Origin: Subtercola sp.
GTDB lineage: Bacteria; Actinomycetota; Actinomycetes; Actinomycetales; Microbacteriaceae
Reading direction: 5' to 3'
NCBI GenBank assembly: GCA_025463765.1
Contig: JAODBC010000074.1
Location: forward strand, 1 to 57,706
DNA: 57,706 bases
Part shown: positions 17,018 to 26,206 of the stretch, one piece after another
Layout of the letters: every line of letters begins with the position of its first letter
Numbering within the stretch: position 1 is the first letter of the stretch
Position numbers and translations under genes: made by a program
The notes under the pieces: generated by a model
What the model saw: the letters and a program-made list of their open reading frames with translations, nothing else
Told to the model about the DNA's origin: nothing
Databases searched by the model: none

Positions 17018-20000
17018 TCAGTCGGCGGGGAGACGCACGGCCTCGATCGTGACAGCGTCGGCAGGCTGCAACAGGCGCCAGACACGGTCACGAGACAACG
17101 GCAACTCGTATGGTCGAACGCCGATGGCTCGGCGAATAGCGTTCGCCAGAGCCGGGGCGACCGGGTTGAAGGGCGATTCGCTCATCGACTTGGCGCCATA
17201 GGGCCCGAGGTCGTCGGCCGTCGAAGTGAAGTAGACCTCGGTGAGAGGAACGTCGGCCATCTGCGGTAGGTGGTAGCTCCGTAGCACTGAGGTGGACACC
17301 ACGCCTTCGTCGACGATGATCTCTTCGTACATCGACGTGCCGATGCCCTGCGCGACTCCACCTTCGACCTGACCGCGACACTGTTCGGGATTCATTACGA
17401 AACCCGCGTCGGCGGCCTGCACCGACTGCAGAATACGCACCTCGCCGGTATCGGTGTTCACCGCGACTCGAAAGGCTTGCACGTTGAACGCGATCGAGCG
17501 GTGGTCTCCCGCATGACGGCCGGTCGCGGTGATGCCGGCGAGTTCGGCTTCGGCAGAGGCGACACCCTCGGTGATGGCGATGCTGGTGACGGTGTCGAGT
17601 TCGGCTCGGGCTGCGGCGGCCCCGGCGGCTGCCACCTCGGTGAGCGGCAGGAGGCGGTTGTGCGTGCGCAGGCCGTCGGGGCCGAGCATCCATTCGTCTG
17701 CCGGAACGCCCGTCAGAACTTCAGCCGTCTCGCGAAGCTTTTCGGCGAGGGCGGTCGCTGCAGCGAGCACAGCCCGGCCCGCGACGACGGTTCCAGCTGA
17801 GCCGAAGGCTCCGGTGTCGTAGGGCACGGCGTCGGTGTCGGACTGGCGGATGCGCAGCAGCTCGGGCGAAGTACCCAGGGTCTCGGCGGCGATCTGTGCG
17901 TGCACGGTCGACGTGCCGTTGCCGAACTCGGCAGTGCCGAAGTTGAGGTCGTAGACGCCGTCGAGCGCGAGCGTCACCGATGCTTCGGCGAAGTGCCCGC
18001 GGGGCGGGATGGTGGCGATCATCGCCGCAGCGACACCCTCGCCGACCTTCCACACGGCGCCTTCGGGAGCCGCGACGCCGTTTGTGCGGCGCAACGCCGA
18101 CTCGGCGAGGTCGAAGCATTGATCGAGCCCGTAGCTTCCGGCGAACGAGAGGTCGTCACCCTCGACGTGCGTCACAACGAGCGGGTCGTCGGCGCGCACC
18201 GCGTTGATGCGCCGCAGCTCGAAGGGGTCGATGTCGAGGGCGAGGGCCAGATCATCCATCGCCGACTCGACGGCGAAGATCACCTGGCCGAGGCCATAGC
18301 CCCGAAATGCCCCCGAAGGCATGTTGTTCGTGTACACGCACTCGGCGTTGACCCGCTTGTTGGGTGCGTTGTAGATGCTAATCGACTCGCCGCAGGCGTG
18401 GAACATCGTGCCCGGCCCGTGGTTTCCGTAGGCGCCGGTGTCGCTGAGCATCGTGAGGTCGATGGCGGTGAGTCGCCCGTCGGCTGTGGCGCCCAAGGTC
18501 ACGGTCGATCGCATGGGGTGACGGCACGGCACCACTGTGAGTTCGTCGGTGCGGGTCATCTCGTACTGAACGGGCCGGCCGGTCTTCAGCACCGCGAGGG
18601 CGACGAGGTCTTCGGTCTGAATCTCTTGCTTGCCGCCGAAACCGCCTCCGACCCGCGCGGTATAGACCCGGATGCGGTCGATGTCGACGTCGAGAATGCG
18701 CGAAAGTTCTTTCTGCACCAGAAACGGCACCTGTGAACTGGTGCGCAGCACGAGGCGTGCATCGGCGTCGAGCCAGCCGATGGTGCCGTGTGTTTCGAGG
18801 GCGCTGGCCGAAATGCGTTGCGTCTGCCAGGTTCCGGTGACGGTGACATCGGCGCGGGCGAGGCCCTCGGCGATGCTGCCGTACTCGCCGCGCATCTCGG
18901 CGACGAGGTTGGTCGAGGGGTCGGCGATGCGCGATGCGGCGGCGTCTTTGTCGGCGTGAACCAGCGGCACACCGGCCTCGCGGGCGCGCGCCGGATCGAA
19001 GTTCGCGGGCAGCACCTCGTACTGAACGTCGAGCAGGCGGCAGGCGGCTTCGGCGATGCCGACCGATTCGGCGACGACGAAGGCAACGCGCTGGCCCACG
19101 AAACGCACGACGACATCGAGGATGAGCGTGTCATCGGGGTCGTCGGTACGATTCTCGTGCCGAGCACTCGAGAAGAGCGTCTTCGGCACGTCGGCGTGGG
19201 TGAAGACGGCGACGACGCCGGGCAGGGCCTCGGCCGCGGCGGCGTCGATCGACACGATTCGCGCGTGGGCGTGGGGGCTGCGCAGCACGACGAGGTGCAG
19301 CAACCCGGCAACGGCGATATCGAGGGTGTACGGCTCTTTTCCGCTGACGATGCGCGAGCCGGCCGGCGACTTCTGCGAGCGGCCGACCGAGCGGATGCCC
19401 GTCGTGGTCGGCAGCGTTCGCTCGAGTACCGCCGTGCCGCCGCCGTGTGCGTGAGGCTGCGTGTGCAAGACGGGGCCGGCGCCCGGCGCGCCCGGTGCTG
19501 GGACGCCGCGCGGTGCGGACGGGGCGTGGCCGGCGGCACCCGTCGCGGAGATGGTGGTGCCGTCGCCGGTGCTTTCGTCGACTGCTTCTGCATCGGACGA
19601 CTCCACGGGAAGCGACGAGCCGACCACGTTTGCGACGCCGGCGAGGGCGTCGTGAATCGCGCGGTAACCGGTGCAGCGGCAGAGGTTTCCTTTGAGCATC
19701 CGTGGCAGATCATGCACTTCGTGACCCTCGAGGGTCGACGCCGTGACGACCATGCCGGCGGTGCAGAAGCCGCACTGGAACCCCGCGGCGTTCACGAAGT
19801 GCTGCTGAACGGGGCTCAGGTTGTCGGGCGTTCCGAGGCCTGCCACGGTGGTGACCTCGCGGCCGTCGGCGCGGTAGGCGGGAAACACGCAGGAATGCAC
19901 GGGGGTGCCGTCGACGAGAACCGAGCACGCGCCGCAGTCGCCGGTGTCGCAGCCCTTCTTGACCTCGAAGTGCTCGTTGTCGCGCAGAAAGGTGCGCAGC

Positions 20001-20056
20001 ACCTGGCCGGGGCGCGGGGTCTTCTCGATCGGCGAACCGTTCACGCTGAAGGTCAT
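17018..20056 (-). CDS. Xanthine dehydrogenase, fused 2Fe-2S and molybdopterin subunits
   Basis: 1012 residues. Residues 1-155 are the iron-sulfur domain: CDTGDCGAC (C36, C41, C44) with C56, then QCGFCTAGM and LCRCTGY for the second cluster. A low-complexity linker (about 160-235) leads to the Moco domain with RVGGGFGGKQEIQTED and PSGAFRGYG. The catalytic Glu motif reads GAKSMSESP instead of the classic GVGEP, keeping the Glu. The enzyme hydroxylates hypoxanthine/xanthine to urate. The FAD subunit is the adjacent gene with a 4-nt ATGA overlap; AGGAG precedes the ATG at 20056. Other hydroxylase substrates (nicotinate- or pyrimidine-like) cannot be excluded. Confidence 0.85.
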   Translation of the reverse strand: MTFSVNGSPIEKTPRPGQVLRTFLRDNEHFEVKKGCDTGDCGACSVLVDGTPVHSCVFPAYRADGREVTTVAGLGTPDNLSPVQQHFVNAAGFQCGFCTAGMVVTASTLEGHEVHDLPRMLKGNLCRCTGYRAIHDALAGVANVVGSSLPVESSDAEAVDESTGDGTTISATGAAGHAPSAPRGVPAPGAPGAGPVLHTQPHAHGGGTAVLERTLPTTTGIRSVGRSQKSPAGSRIVSGKEPYTLDIAVAGLLHLVVLRSPHAHARIVSIDAAAAEALPGVVAVFTHADVPKTLFSSARHENRTDDPDDTLILDVVVRFVGQRVAFVVAESVGIAEAACRLLDVQYEVLPANFDPARAREAGVPLVHADKDAAASRIADPSTNLVAEMRGEYGSIAEGLARADVTVTGTWQTQRISASALETHGTIGWLDADARLVLRTSSQVPFLVQKELSRILDVDIDRIRVYTARVGGGFGGKQEIQTEDLVALAVLKTGRPVQYEMTRTDELTVVPCRHPMRSTVTLGATADGRLTAIDLTMLSDTGAYGNHGPGTMFHACGESISIYNAPNKRVNAECVYTNNMPSGAFRGYGLGQVIFAVESAMDDLALALDIDPFELRRINAVRADDPLVVTHVEGDDLSFAGSYGLDQCFDLAESALRRTNGVAAPEGAVWKVGEGVAAAMIATIPPRGHFAEASVTLALDGVYDLNFGTAEFGNGTSTVHAQIAAETLGTSPELLRIRQSDTDAVPYDTGAFGSAGTVVAGRAVLAAATALAEKLRETAEVLTGVPADEWMLGPDGLRTHNRLLPLTEVAAAGAAAARAELDTVTSIAITEGVASAEAELAGITATGRHAGDHRSIAFNVQAFRVAVNTDTGEVRILQSVQAADAGFVMNPEQCRGQVEGGVAQGIGTSMYEEIIVDEGVVSTSVLRSYHLPQMADVPLTEVYFTSTADDLGPYGAKSMSESPFNPVAPALANAIRRAIGVRPYELPLSRDRVWRLLQPADAVTIEAVRLPAD

Positions 20057-20874
20057 GCGAGCTCCTGTCGGATTTCTTCTGCGAGAACGGTACTCACGGC
20101 GCGTCGCCAATCGGCCGCACCGTGCGGATCAGTGAACCAGGCGTCGATGGCGAGCACGTCGTCGCGCAGTCTGGCGGCATCTGGCCGCGCCGGGTAGCGC
20201 AGCTGAATCGGGCGCACTGTTCCGCCGCTGACGGTGAGAACGAACGTGTCGTCGGGGGCGCGCCGACCGAGCAGCACCAGGCCGGAGCGGCCGAGCGGCG
20301 AGAGAGCGATCTTGCGCGAGGCGACCCGCGACTGAAGTGAGGCGAGCGGAATGGTGAGGGAACGCAGAATGTCGCCGGTGGTGAGGGCGTTCGACTTGTT
20401 GCCGGTGACGAACTCGGTCACGGGCATCCGCTCGTCGGAGCCGTCGGCGCGCCAGACAAGGGCTATGCCGTCGAGCCCGGCGGTGAGGGAGGTCATCGGG
20501 CCGGCCGGAAGTGAGGCAGAGATGTTGCCGCCGACGGTGGCGACGTTCCAGACCTTGAACGAGCCGAGCAGATACGTGCAGCACTCGAAGAACACGTGGT
20601 GAGCCTGCCAGCCCAGCTGATCCGGCAGGCGCGAGAGCTCGGCGAGGGTGCAGGTGGCGGCGATCTCGAGGCCGTCGGCCGTGACCGTGAGCGCGGGCCA
20701 GTCGAACGTCATCAGATCGACGAGCCCGGTGAGGTGGGCCTGCGGTTCGCCGAACAAAGCCGATCCGCCGGCAAAGGGGGCGACGGTCGGGCCGAGGGCG
20801 CTCAGGTCGGCTCGGCTGCGGGCCAGCCTGACGTCGGTGACAGTATTCAGATCCACGCTGCAAGTAGACACCAT
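20053..20874 (-). CDS. Xanthine dehydrogenase FAD-binding subunit
   Basis: 273 residues, typical CoxM/XdhB medium subunit. The FAD pyrophosphate loop is visible as VAPFAGGSALFGEP and the second contact as KVWNVATVGGNISASLPAGP, followed by TAGLDGIALVWRADGS. It shuttles electrons from the Fe-S clusters to NAD or another acceptor. The ATG at 20874 lacks a clear SD. The 14-mer TCGGGCGTGTAACG lies 8 bp upstream (20882-20895) and is shared with the CodA-operon control region. First gene of the two-gene xdh operon, preceded by a 243-nt gap from moaE. Confidence 0.87.
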   Translation of the reverse strand: MVSTCSVDLNTVTDVRLARSRADLSALGPTVAPFAGGSALFGEPQAHLTGLVDLMTFDWPALTVTADGLEIAATCTLAELSRLPDQLGWQAHHVFFECCTYLLGSFKVWNVATVGGNISASLPAGPMTSLTAGLDGIALVWRADGSDERMPVTEFVTGNKSNALTTGDILRSLTIPLASLQSRVASRKIALSPLGRSGLVLLGRRAPDDTFVLTVSGGTVRPIQLRYPARPDAARLRDDVLAIDAWFTDPHGAADWRRAVSTVLAEEIRQELA

Positions 20875-20985
20875 GAAAGTGTCGGGCGTGTAACGGCTCG
20901 CGCCGAGTGGGGGATCGGTGCGTGCCGGGCTCGCGTCGTGCCGCGGTCGCGCGGTCGCGCGCGAGGCAAGGCGAGGCGCGAGAGC

Positions 20986-21052
20986 GAGAGCGACTTATCC
21001 GGACGAGAGCGACCGCCGCAACGCCGCGTCTCGTCCGTAAGCCGCGCTCTCG
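20986..21052. repeat. Palindromic repeat element, copy E1
   Basis: A 67-bp element in the 243-nt gap between moaE and the xdh FAD gene. GGACGAGA (21001-21008) pairs with TCTCGTCC (21029-21036), and the outer CGAGAGCG pairs with the distal CGCTCTCG. It shares the exact 15-mer ACGAGAGCGACCGCC and equal length with 30263-30329 inside smc. It may also terminate the moeA-moaE operon. The rest of the gap shows nothing recognisable apart from the 20882 motif. Confidence 0.55.
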
Positions 21053-21117
21053 AGCGTGCTTAGGTGGCGCGCCGACCGATTCGGTGGTGCCGTCGAGTGT
21101 GTTGGGTACCGCTGCTG

Positions 21118-21765
21118 TTAGGTGGCGCCGACCCATTCGGTGGTGCCGTCGGTGAACCACTGCTCTTTCCAGATGGGGACCCGCGACTTCACGTCGTCGA
21201 CGAGTTGAGCGCAGGCGGCGAAGGCTTGAGCACGGTGAGCGCTCGCGACCGCTGCGGCAAGGGCGATGTCGCCCACGCCGAGCTCGCCCACGCGGTGCGC
21301 CACGGCGATGCGCGTTCCGGGGTGGGCGGCCGCCACGTCTTCGGCGACCTGGCGCATGACTTCGTCGGCCGTGGGGTGCCCGGTATAGCTCAGTCGCAAC
21401 ACTCCGCGCCCGTGGTCGTGGTCGCGAACGACGCCGCTGAAGGTGACGACGGCACCGGAATGGTCTGACGTGACGTTGTCGACGCACCACTCGACGGTGA
21501 TCGGGGTTTCGCTGACGAACGCAAACGCGACCTCGGCCGGCGCGCTGGCGTCATCGAGGGCGAAGGTGCCTTCGACTCCCTCCACGGTGCGGTCGGGCTC
21601 GGCGATGCGGTCGGGCTGAGCGCTGGCGCGCTCGCGCTCGGGCTCCACGGTGCCGTCGGGCTGAGCGCCGGCCCCGGTGAGAGGGGTCGGGTCGGAGTCG
21701 CGAGCGGTATCGGCGGTCTCGGCGGCATCGCTGCGGGAATAGTCGCGGGGAGTGTCAGCGGGCAT
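21118..21765 (-). CDS. moaE: Molybdopterin synthase catalytic subunit
   Basis: 215 residues, of which about 80-215 form the MoaE domain: GAVVTFSGVVRDHDHGRGV, LSYTGHPTADEVMRQ, RIAVAHRVGELGVGDIALAA, VKSRVPIWKEQWF (the conserved active-site Lys). It inserts two dithiolene sulfurs into cPMP using MoaD thiocarboxylate. The first ~75 residues are low-complexity Asp/Pro/Glu-rich sequence not found in typical 150-residue MoaE proteins. The true start could be an internal codon. It overlaps mogA by 11 nt at its start and is the last gene of moeA-moaC-mogA-moaE. Confidence 0.9.
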   Translation of the reverse strand: MPADTPRDYSRSDAAETADTARDSDPTPLTGAGAQPDGTVEPERERASAQPDRIAEPDRTVEGVEGTFALDDASAPAEVAFAFVSETPITVEWCVDNVTSDHSGAVVTFSGVVRDHDHGRGVLRLSYTGHPTADEVMRQVAEDVAAAHPGTRIAVAHRVGELGVGDIALAAAVASAHRAQAFAACAQLVDDVKSRVPIWKEQWFTDGTTEWVGAT

Positions 21766-22270
21766 GATCGCCGCCTCTCAGCTGGTCGATCATGTGGTCG
21801 AGCACCTCGTCGAGCAGACCGAGGCCGTCTTTCACGCCGCCCGTCGATCCGGGCAGGTTGATGACGATCGTCGAGCCCGAAACTCCGGCGACGCCGCGCG
21901 AGAGCAAAGCGCTTGCGACCGTGAGAGAACCCCTGCGGCGCAGTTCTTCGGCGAAGCCCGGAATCTCGTAGTCCAAGAGCGTGCGGGTCTGGTCGGGAGT
22001 ACGGTCGCCGGGGTGGATGCCCGTTCCGCCGCTCGTGACCACGAGATCGGGCCGCGCGGCGAGCAGTGTGGCCAACTCGGTGGAGACTGCGGGGCCGTCG
22101 GCGACGACGTGTACGTCGGGTACCGACCATCCGCGGGCCGTCAGCCAGTCGGCGATGAGCGGACCAGTCAGATCGTCGTAAACGCCGGCTGATGCGCGCG
22201 TCGACACGATGAGTACCGCCGCCGTCAGTGTCTTTTTCGCATTCAGTGTCTTTTGTGCATCCAGTGTCAT
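21755..22270 (-). CDS. Molybdenum cofactor biosynthesis protein MogA/MoaB
   Basis: 171 residues of the MoCF domain: [36 protein letters not shown] (the signature GGTG), and [15 protein letters not shown]. The family adenylylates molybdopterin before molybdate insertion by MoeA. The N-terminus contains a short duplication ([14 protein letters not shown]). Start ATG 22270 overlaps the moaC stop by 4 nt and the gene end overlaps the moaE start by 11 nt, so translation is coupled along the operon. Choice between MogA and MoaB names is not possible from sequence alone. Confidence 0.9.
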   Translation of the reverse strand: MTLDAQKTLNAKKTLTAAVLIVSTRASAGVYDDLTGPLIADWLTARGWSVPDVHVVADGPAVSTELATLLAARPDLVVTSGGTGIHPGDRTPDQTRTLLDYEIPGFAEELRRRGSLTVASALLSRGVAGVSGSTIVINLPGSTGGVKDGLGLLDEVLDHMIDQLRGGDHAR

Positions 22271-22908
22271 TCGTGCACCCAGTCGCCGCTCTTGCCGCCG
22301 GTCTTCTCGAGCACGCGGAGGTCGGTGATCTGGGCGTGTTTGTCGACGGCCTTGATCATGTCGTAGAGCGTGAGGGCGGCCACGGAGGCGGCGGTGAGCG
22401 CCTCCATCTCGACGCCGGTGACCCCGGTGGTCTTCACGCTCGTGAGAATGACGACCCTGTCGTCGTGCGTCTCGAAATCGACGGTGGCCCCGGAGAGGGG
22501 AAGCGGGTGGCAGAGGGGGACGAGTGACGAGGTCTGTTTGGCACCCATGATGCCGGCGATGCGGGCCGTGGCCAGAGCCTCGCCTTTCGGCAGGTCTCCC
22601 GCAACGAGCAGCGCGATGACGTCGGGCCGAGTGATCAGGGTGGCCGTGGCTCGGGCGGTGCGCTTCGTGACGGGCTTGTCGGTGACGTCGACCATGAGTA
22701 CGGCGCCGTCGGGGCGTTCGTGGGTGAGCTGCGCGGCCGGCGAGTGCGATGAGCCATGCGTGCCGTACGCCGCGTGGGCGCCAGGCGGATGTGCGGCGGG
22801 CTCCGGTGGGGCAGCCTGCGGCGGTGCGGACGGCAGCGCGGCGGACGGCGGTGCGGCGGGCTGCGGCGGGGCGGGCTTCGGCAGTGCGGACGGTTCGGGG
22901 TCAGTCAT
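22267..22908 (-). CDS. moaC: Cyclic pyranopterin monophosphate synthase
   Basis: 213 residues. The catalytic MoaC domain occupies about residues 58-213: [65 protein letters not shown], and [10 protein letters not shown] at the C-terminus. It converts the MoaA product into cPMP. The first ~55 residues are a Pro/Ala-rich extension with PPSA/PPQAA repeats, absent from normal ~160-residue MoaC. Start ATG 22908 overlaps the moeA stop by 8 nt. Confidence 0.92.
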   Translation of the reverse strand: MTDPEPSALPKPAPPQPAAPPSAALPSAPPQAAPPEPAAHPPGAHAAYGTHGSSHSPAAQLTHERPDGAVLMVDVTDKPVTKRTARATATLITRPDVIALLVAGDLPKGEALATARIAGIMGAKQTSSLVPLCHPLPLSGATVDFETHDDRVVILTSVKTTGVTGVEMEALTAASVAALTLYDMIKAVDKHAQITDLRVLEKTGGKSGDWVHE

Positions 22909-24418
22909 CGATTCTCCACACCATGACGGGGTCGCCGGCGTCGAGGTGCTCGACATCGGCGGGGATATGAACGAGAGCGTTCGACGACGCGTACGAGTGC
23001 AGCAGGTGTGAACTCGGGCCGCCGACGAACGCGACGGTGCCGTCTTCATGCACGTAACCACGACGCACCTGATGCACGCCCGCGGGAGAGTCGACCGCCT
23101 CCGCGATCATCGCGACCTCGCGCACCCGCTCGGCCGGTTCTGCGTGCGCGAGTCGGCGTAGGGCCGGGCGCACGAACATCTCGAATGAAACGAGGGCGCT
23201 CACGGGGTTTCCGGGAAGGGTGAGCACCGGCAGGGTGACGCTGCGCGCGGCACCGGGCGGGGACGCGCTAGCAAGCGCATCGTGGCGCGGGGCGTCGCTC
23301 GACACGGCGCCGTCTGGCGACGCCTCGCCCGGCAGGGCGCCGTCTGGCGACGCCCCGGCCGGCACGGCACCAGGGGGCGACGCCCCGTCCGGCAATGCAC
23401 TCTTGTGCGAGGCATCGCCAGGCTGAGCGTCGGGTGCTCTTTCGAGCGGAATCGTGGCGAGCCCGAAACCCTGAGGCCCACCGGGCTGCATGGCCACCTT
23501 GCCGAACTGCACCCCGAGCGGGCCGAGTGCGTCGCGCACGACCTCGCGGGCCCCGGCGCTGACACCGCCGACGGTGATCACGAGGTCTACCTGCTCTGCG
23601 TGCTGGCTCAGGATGCCCAGCAGCACGTCAGCGTCATCGGAGCGGCACGGTACAGCGGTGACCACGCACCCGGCATCGTTGAGCGCGAGGCTGAGCGAGA
23701 CGCTGTTCGAGTCGAAGATCTGGCCCGGCTGCAGGGTGCTGCCGGCGTCGCGGATCTCGTGGCCGGTCGAGATGAGCAGCACGCGTGGGCGGCGCAGCAC
23801 GTCGACCTCGGTCAGTCCGGTGCCGGCGATCACCCCCAGCTGCGCCGGGCCGAGCAGACTTTCGGCGCGCAGCAGTAGGTCACCGCGAGTGACGTCGCTG
23901 CCGGCCCGGCGAACGAAGGTGCCGGGGGTGACCGGCTCGACGAAATCGACGGTCAGGGGAGCGCGCGAGGTCTCGGCGCGCGCGGTGGCGGCGTCGGTCG
24001 TCGTGACGTGCAGGAACCGCGGCGGAACCGCCTGCTCGATCGGAACGATTGCGTCGGCGCCGGGCGGAACCGGCGCGCCTGTCATGATGGGGGCCGCCGT
24101 TCCGGGAACCAGCGCGGTTGCGTCGTCACCGGCCGCGATCTGGGCGGCGATCGCCAGTCTCACGGGCTCGCCCGGCGATGCCGTGACGAGGTCGAACCAG
24201 CTGACGGCGTAGCCGTCCATCTGCGAATTGTCGAAGGTCGGCAGGTCTGCGGGAGCAATCAGGTCTGCTGCGAGTAGGCGGCTTCGGTAGTCGCCGGGCC
24301 GGGCAGCGAGGGCCGCGGCGGTGACGGCGAGGGTCTCGATCGCACGGTTTTCGGCGAGCGGGGCGAGCAGGGCATCCACTGCCTCACGATGGTCGTTGAC
24401 GCTTCGCCTGGTGCTCAC
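22901..24418 (-). CDS. moeA: Molybdopterin molybdenumtransferase
   Basis: 505 residues; usual MoeA is about 400-420. Domains: [15 protein letters not shown] (substrate loop), [28 protein letters not shown] and [18 protein letters not shown] (MoCF motif), then [17 protein letters not shown] and [16 protein letters not shown]. Between those last two blocks a roughly 70-residue repeat insertion (GAxPDGA/GASPxGA units, DNA 23240-23430) enlarges a loop. It ligates molybdate into adenylated molybdopterin. GTG 24418 fits the family N-terminus, and a much longer open frame upstream overlaps moaA antisense and is rejected. CAGTAT lies 7 nt before GTG, compatible with leaderless expression. Divergent from moaA. 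Confidence 0.9.
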   Translation of the reverse strand: MSTRRSVNDHREAVDALLAPLAENRAIETLAVTAAALAARPGDYRSRLLAADLIAPADLPTFDNSQMDGYAVSWFDLVTASPGEPVRLAIAAQIAAGDDATALVPGTAAPIMTGAPVPPGADAIVPIEQAVPPRFLHVTTTDAATARAETSRAPLTVDFVEPVTPGTFVRRAGSDVTRGDLLLRAESLLGPAQLGVIAGTGLTEVDVLRRPRVLLISTGHEIRDAGSTLQPGQIFDSNSVSLSLALNDAGCVVTAVPCRSDDADVLLGILSQHAEQVDLVITVGGVSAGAREVVRDALGPLGVQFGKVAMQPGGPQGFGLATIPLERAPDAQPGDASHKSALPDGASPPGAVPAGASPDGALPGEASPDGAVSSDAPRHDALASASPPGAARSVTLPVLTLPGNPVSALVSFEMFVRPALRRLAHAEPAERVREVAMIAEAVDSPAGVHQVRRGYVHEDGTVAFVGGPSSHLLHSYASSNALVHIPADVEHLDAGDPVMVWRIDD

Positions 24419-24523
24419 ACGGTCAATACTGCCACGGGCTCGGGCACTGCAGTCGGTGGGCCGAGGCACACGGTCTGCTGTTAAATTCGCGTGACCAGGG
24501 CAGCATGTCACAACAACTGCTCG

Positions 24524-24529
24524 TAGGCT
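24524..24529 (+). promoter_or_regulatory. -10-like TAGGCT, 6 nt before moaA start
   Basis: TAGGCT followed by six bases and the moaA ATG (24536), with no SD in between. This is the geometry of a leaderless promoter (TAnnnT). The same hexamer and spacing occur at ftsY and the LLM gene. Confidence 0.45.
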
Positions 24530-24535
24530 GGTGGC

Positions 24536-25657
24536 ATGACCGTCATGCTCGGAGTTCCGCAGGTTCGCGTTTCTGCGAACTCGGATTCGGGGGTCGGCGT
24601 CGGCATGCACGCGTCGACCGGCCGCCCGTCGAGCACCGCTGTGCCCGGGCTGCTCGACACTTATGGTCGCGTCGCCACCGATTTGCGCATTTCGCTGACC
24701 GACAAGTGCAATCTGCGCTGCACGTATTGCATGCCGGCAGAGGGCTTGCCGTTTCTGCCGACCTCGAAGTTGATGCAGCGCGACGAGATCGTGCGCCTCG
24801 CCCGCCTCGCGACCGAGCATCTGGGTGTGCGCCAGGTGCGGTTCACCGGCGGTGAGCCGCTTCTGCGTAAAGACCTGGTGGAGATCATCCGTGACGTCGC
24901 AGCACTGGATGCCCGCCCTGAGATCTCGCTGACCACCAACGCCATCGGGCTTTCGGGCCGTGCTGCGGCGCTCGCCGACGCGGGGCTCGACCGCGTGAAC
25001 GTGTCGCTGGACTCGATCTGCCCCGAAACGTTCGCCCTCATCACCCGGCGGCCGTTTCTGGAGCGGGTTCTTAAAGGAATCGACGCTCTCGGCGAGGCGG
25101 GGATCGGGCACACGAAGATCAACGCAGTGCTGATTCCGGGCATCAACGACGAGCAAGGCCCCGACCTGCTCGAATGGGCGCTCGCCGGGGGGCACCAACT
25201 GCGTTTCATCGAGCAGATGCCGCTCGACGCCGACCACATCTGGAATCGTGACGTGATGATCACGGCGGCCGAGATTCGCCGCCGACTCTCGTCGCGATTC
25301 GATCTGACGCCAGACGAGGCGCCGCGCGATGGCGCCCCAGCCGAGTTGTATCAAGTGCGCGAGCGGGGAGCGGCTGCCGACAGTGCGCCGCTCGGAACCG
25401 TGGGCATCATCGCTTCGGTCACCGAGGCGTTCTGCGATGACTGCCGACGCACGCGGCTCACGGCGGAGGGCGCCGTGCGCAGCTGCCTGTTCTCGCACAC
25501 GGAGACCGATCTGCTCGGCCCGATGCGTGCGGGCGCTGACGACGACACCGTGGCCGATCTCTGGCGTGGCGCGATGTGGGCGAAACAATCTGGACATGGC
25601 ATGAGCCTCGCAGGCTTCCAGCAGCCCGATCGGCCGATGAGTGCAATCGGTGGATAA
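24536..25657 (+). CDS. moaA: GTP 3',8-cyclase
   Basis: 373 residues, a radical-SAM enzyme opening the Moco pathway. SAM-cluster Cys are C58, C62, C65 in KCNLRCTYC. RFTGGEPLLRKDL, TTNAIGLS, DRVNVSLDS, INAVLIPGIND and FIEQMPLD follow. The second cluster lies in FCDDCRRTRLTAEGAVRSC. The essential C-terminal GG (MSAIGG) is present. The first ~35 residues are a nonconserved extension. ATG 24536 has no SD but a TAGGCT hexamer 6 nt upstream. It overlaps moaD by 17 nt. Confidence 0.95.
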   Translation: MTVMLGVPQVRVSANSDSGVGVGMHASTGRPSSTAVPGLLDTYGRVATDLRISLTDKCNLRCTYCMPAEGLPFLPTSKLMQRDEIVRLARLATEHLGVRQVRFTGGEPLLRKDLVEIIRDVAALDARPEISLTTNAIGLSGRAAALADAGLDRVNVSLDSICPETFALITRRPFLERVLKGIDALGEAGIGHTKINAVLIPGINDEQGPDLLEWALAGGHQLRFIEQMPLDADHIWNRDVMITAAEIRRRLSSRFDLTPDEAPRDGAPAELYQVRERGAAADSAPLGTVGIIASVTEAFCDDCRRTRLTAEGAVRSCLFSHTETDLLGPMRAGADDDTVADLWRGAMWAKQSGHGMSLAGFQQPDRPMSAIGG

Positions 25658-26036
25658 CTCGGCGGAGGCCTCGACTGTGCAATCAGATGATGCTGTCACC
25701 GAGCCCGCGGTGGTCGGCCAAGTCGTACATTCCGACGTGTTGCCAGCCGGTGAAACAATGCCTACCAGCGAAACGGGGAGTCGTGCGGCGCCGCTGGTGC
25801 GGGTGCATGTGCGCTATTTCGCCGCGGCAAAGGCGGCCGCAGGCCTCGCCGAGCAGACGCGCACGGTGGCCGACGGATGCTCGATCGAGGAGCTTCTCGC
25901 CGGCGCGGGTTTTGCGGCGGTGCCGGTCTTCGCCCGCAGCAGCTTTCTCGTGAACGGCGTCACCACGACCCATCGCTCCCACCCCCTGCATGACGGCGAC
26001 GAGCTCGACGTGCTCCCACCCTTCGCCGGCGGCTGA
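25641..26036 (+). CDS. moaD: Molybdopterin synthase sulfur-carrier subunit
   Basis: 131 residues from GTG 25641. The ubiquitin-like MoaD domain is residues 52-131 (RVHVRYFAAAKAAAGLAEQ, ELDVLPPFAGG). The terminal Gly-Gly is adenylated by MoeB and thiocarboxylated. The first 50 residues are nonconserved. GTG 25641 overlaps the moaA 3' end by 17 nt; a shorter start such as the ATG at 25758, closer to the normal 80-residue length, is possible. A strong palindrome follows the stop. Confidence 0.87.
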   Translation: MQSVDNSAEASTVQSDDAVTEPAVVGQVVHSDVLPAGETMPTSETGSRAAPLVRVHVRYFAAAKAAAGLAEQTRTVADGCSIEELLAGAGFAAVPVFARSSFLVNGVTTTHRSHPLHDGDELDVLPPFAGG

Positions 26037-26046
26037 CCTACCTGCC

Positions 26047-26157
26047 GTCGCCGCAATCGACTTTGCGAAAAAGCCCCCAAATCCCGCCGGGAAGGGGCTT
26101 TTTCGCAAAGTCGATCTCGCAGGGGAGGGGGAGGGGAGGGACAGGGGGAGGGGAGCG
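26047..26157. repeat. Palindromic element A1 with G-rich tail; bidirectional terminator
   Basis: A perfect 22-bp inverted repeat (26056-26077 against 26094-26115; arms contain GACTTTGCGAAAAAGCCCC) encloses an inner CCCGCCGGG. It has A and T runs on both arms, so it should terminate both moaD and the convergent moeB. Immediately after, 26121-26157 is a G4-like tract of GGGG and GGGGG runs. A related copy lies inverted at 28137-28330. Confidence 0.75.
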
Positions 26158-26206
26158 AGCATCCCGTCGCAGGGTGCGCCGCAGAGGCGGCGGCGTCTCG
26201 AGAAAC

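Noticed and set aside
24419..25699. Upstream extension of moeA to 932 residues
   Set aside because: It would run antisense through moaA, whose radical-SAM motifs are unambiguous. The moeA family N-terminus begins near GTG 24418.
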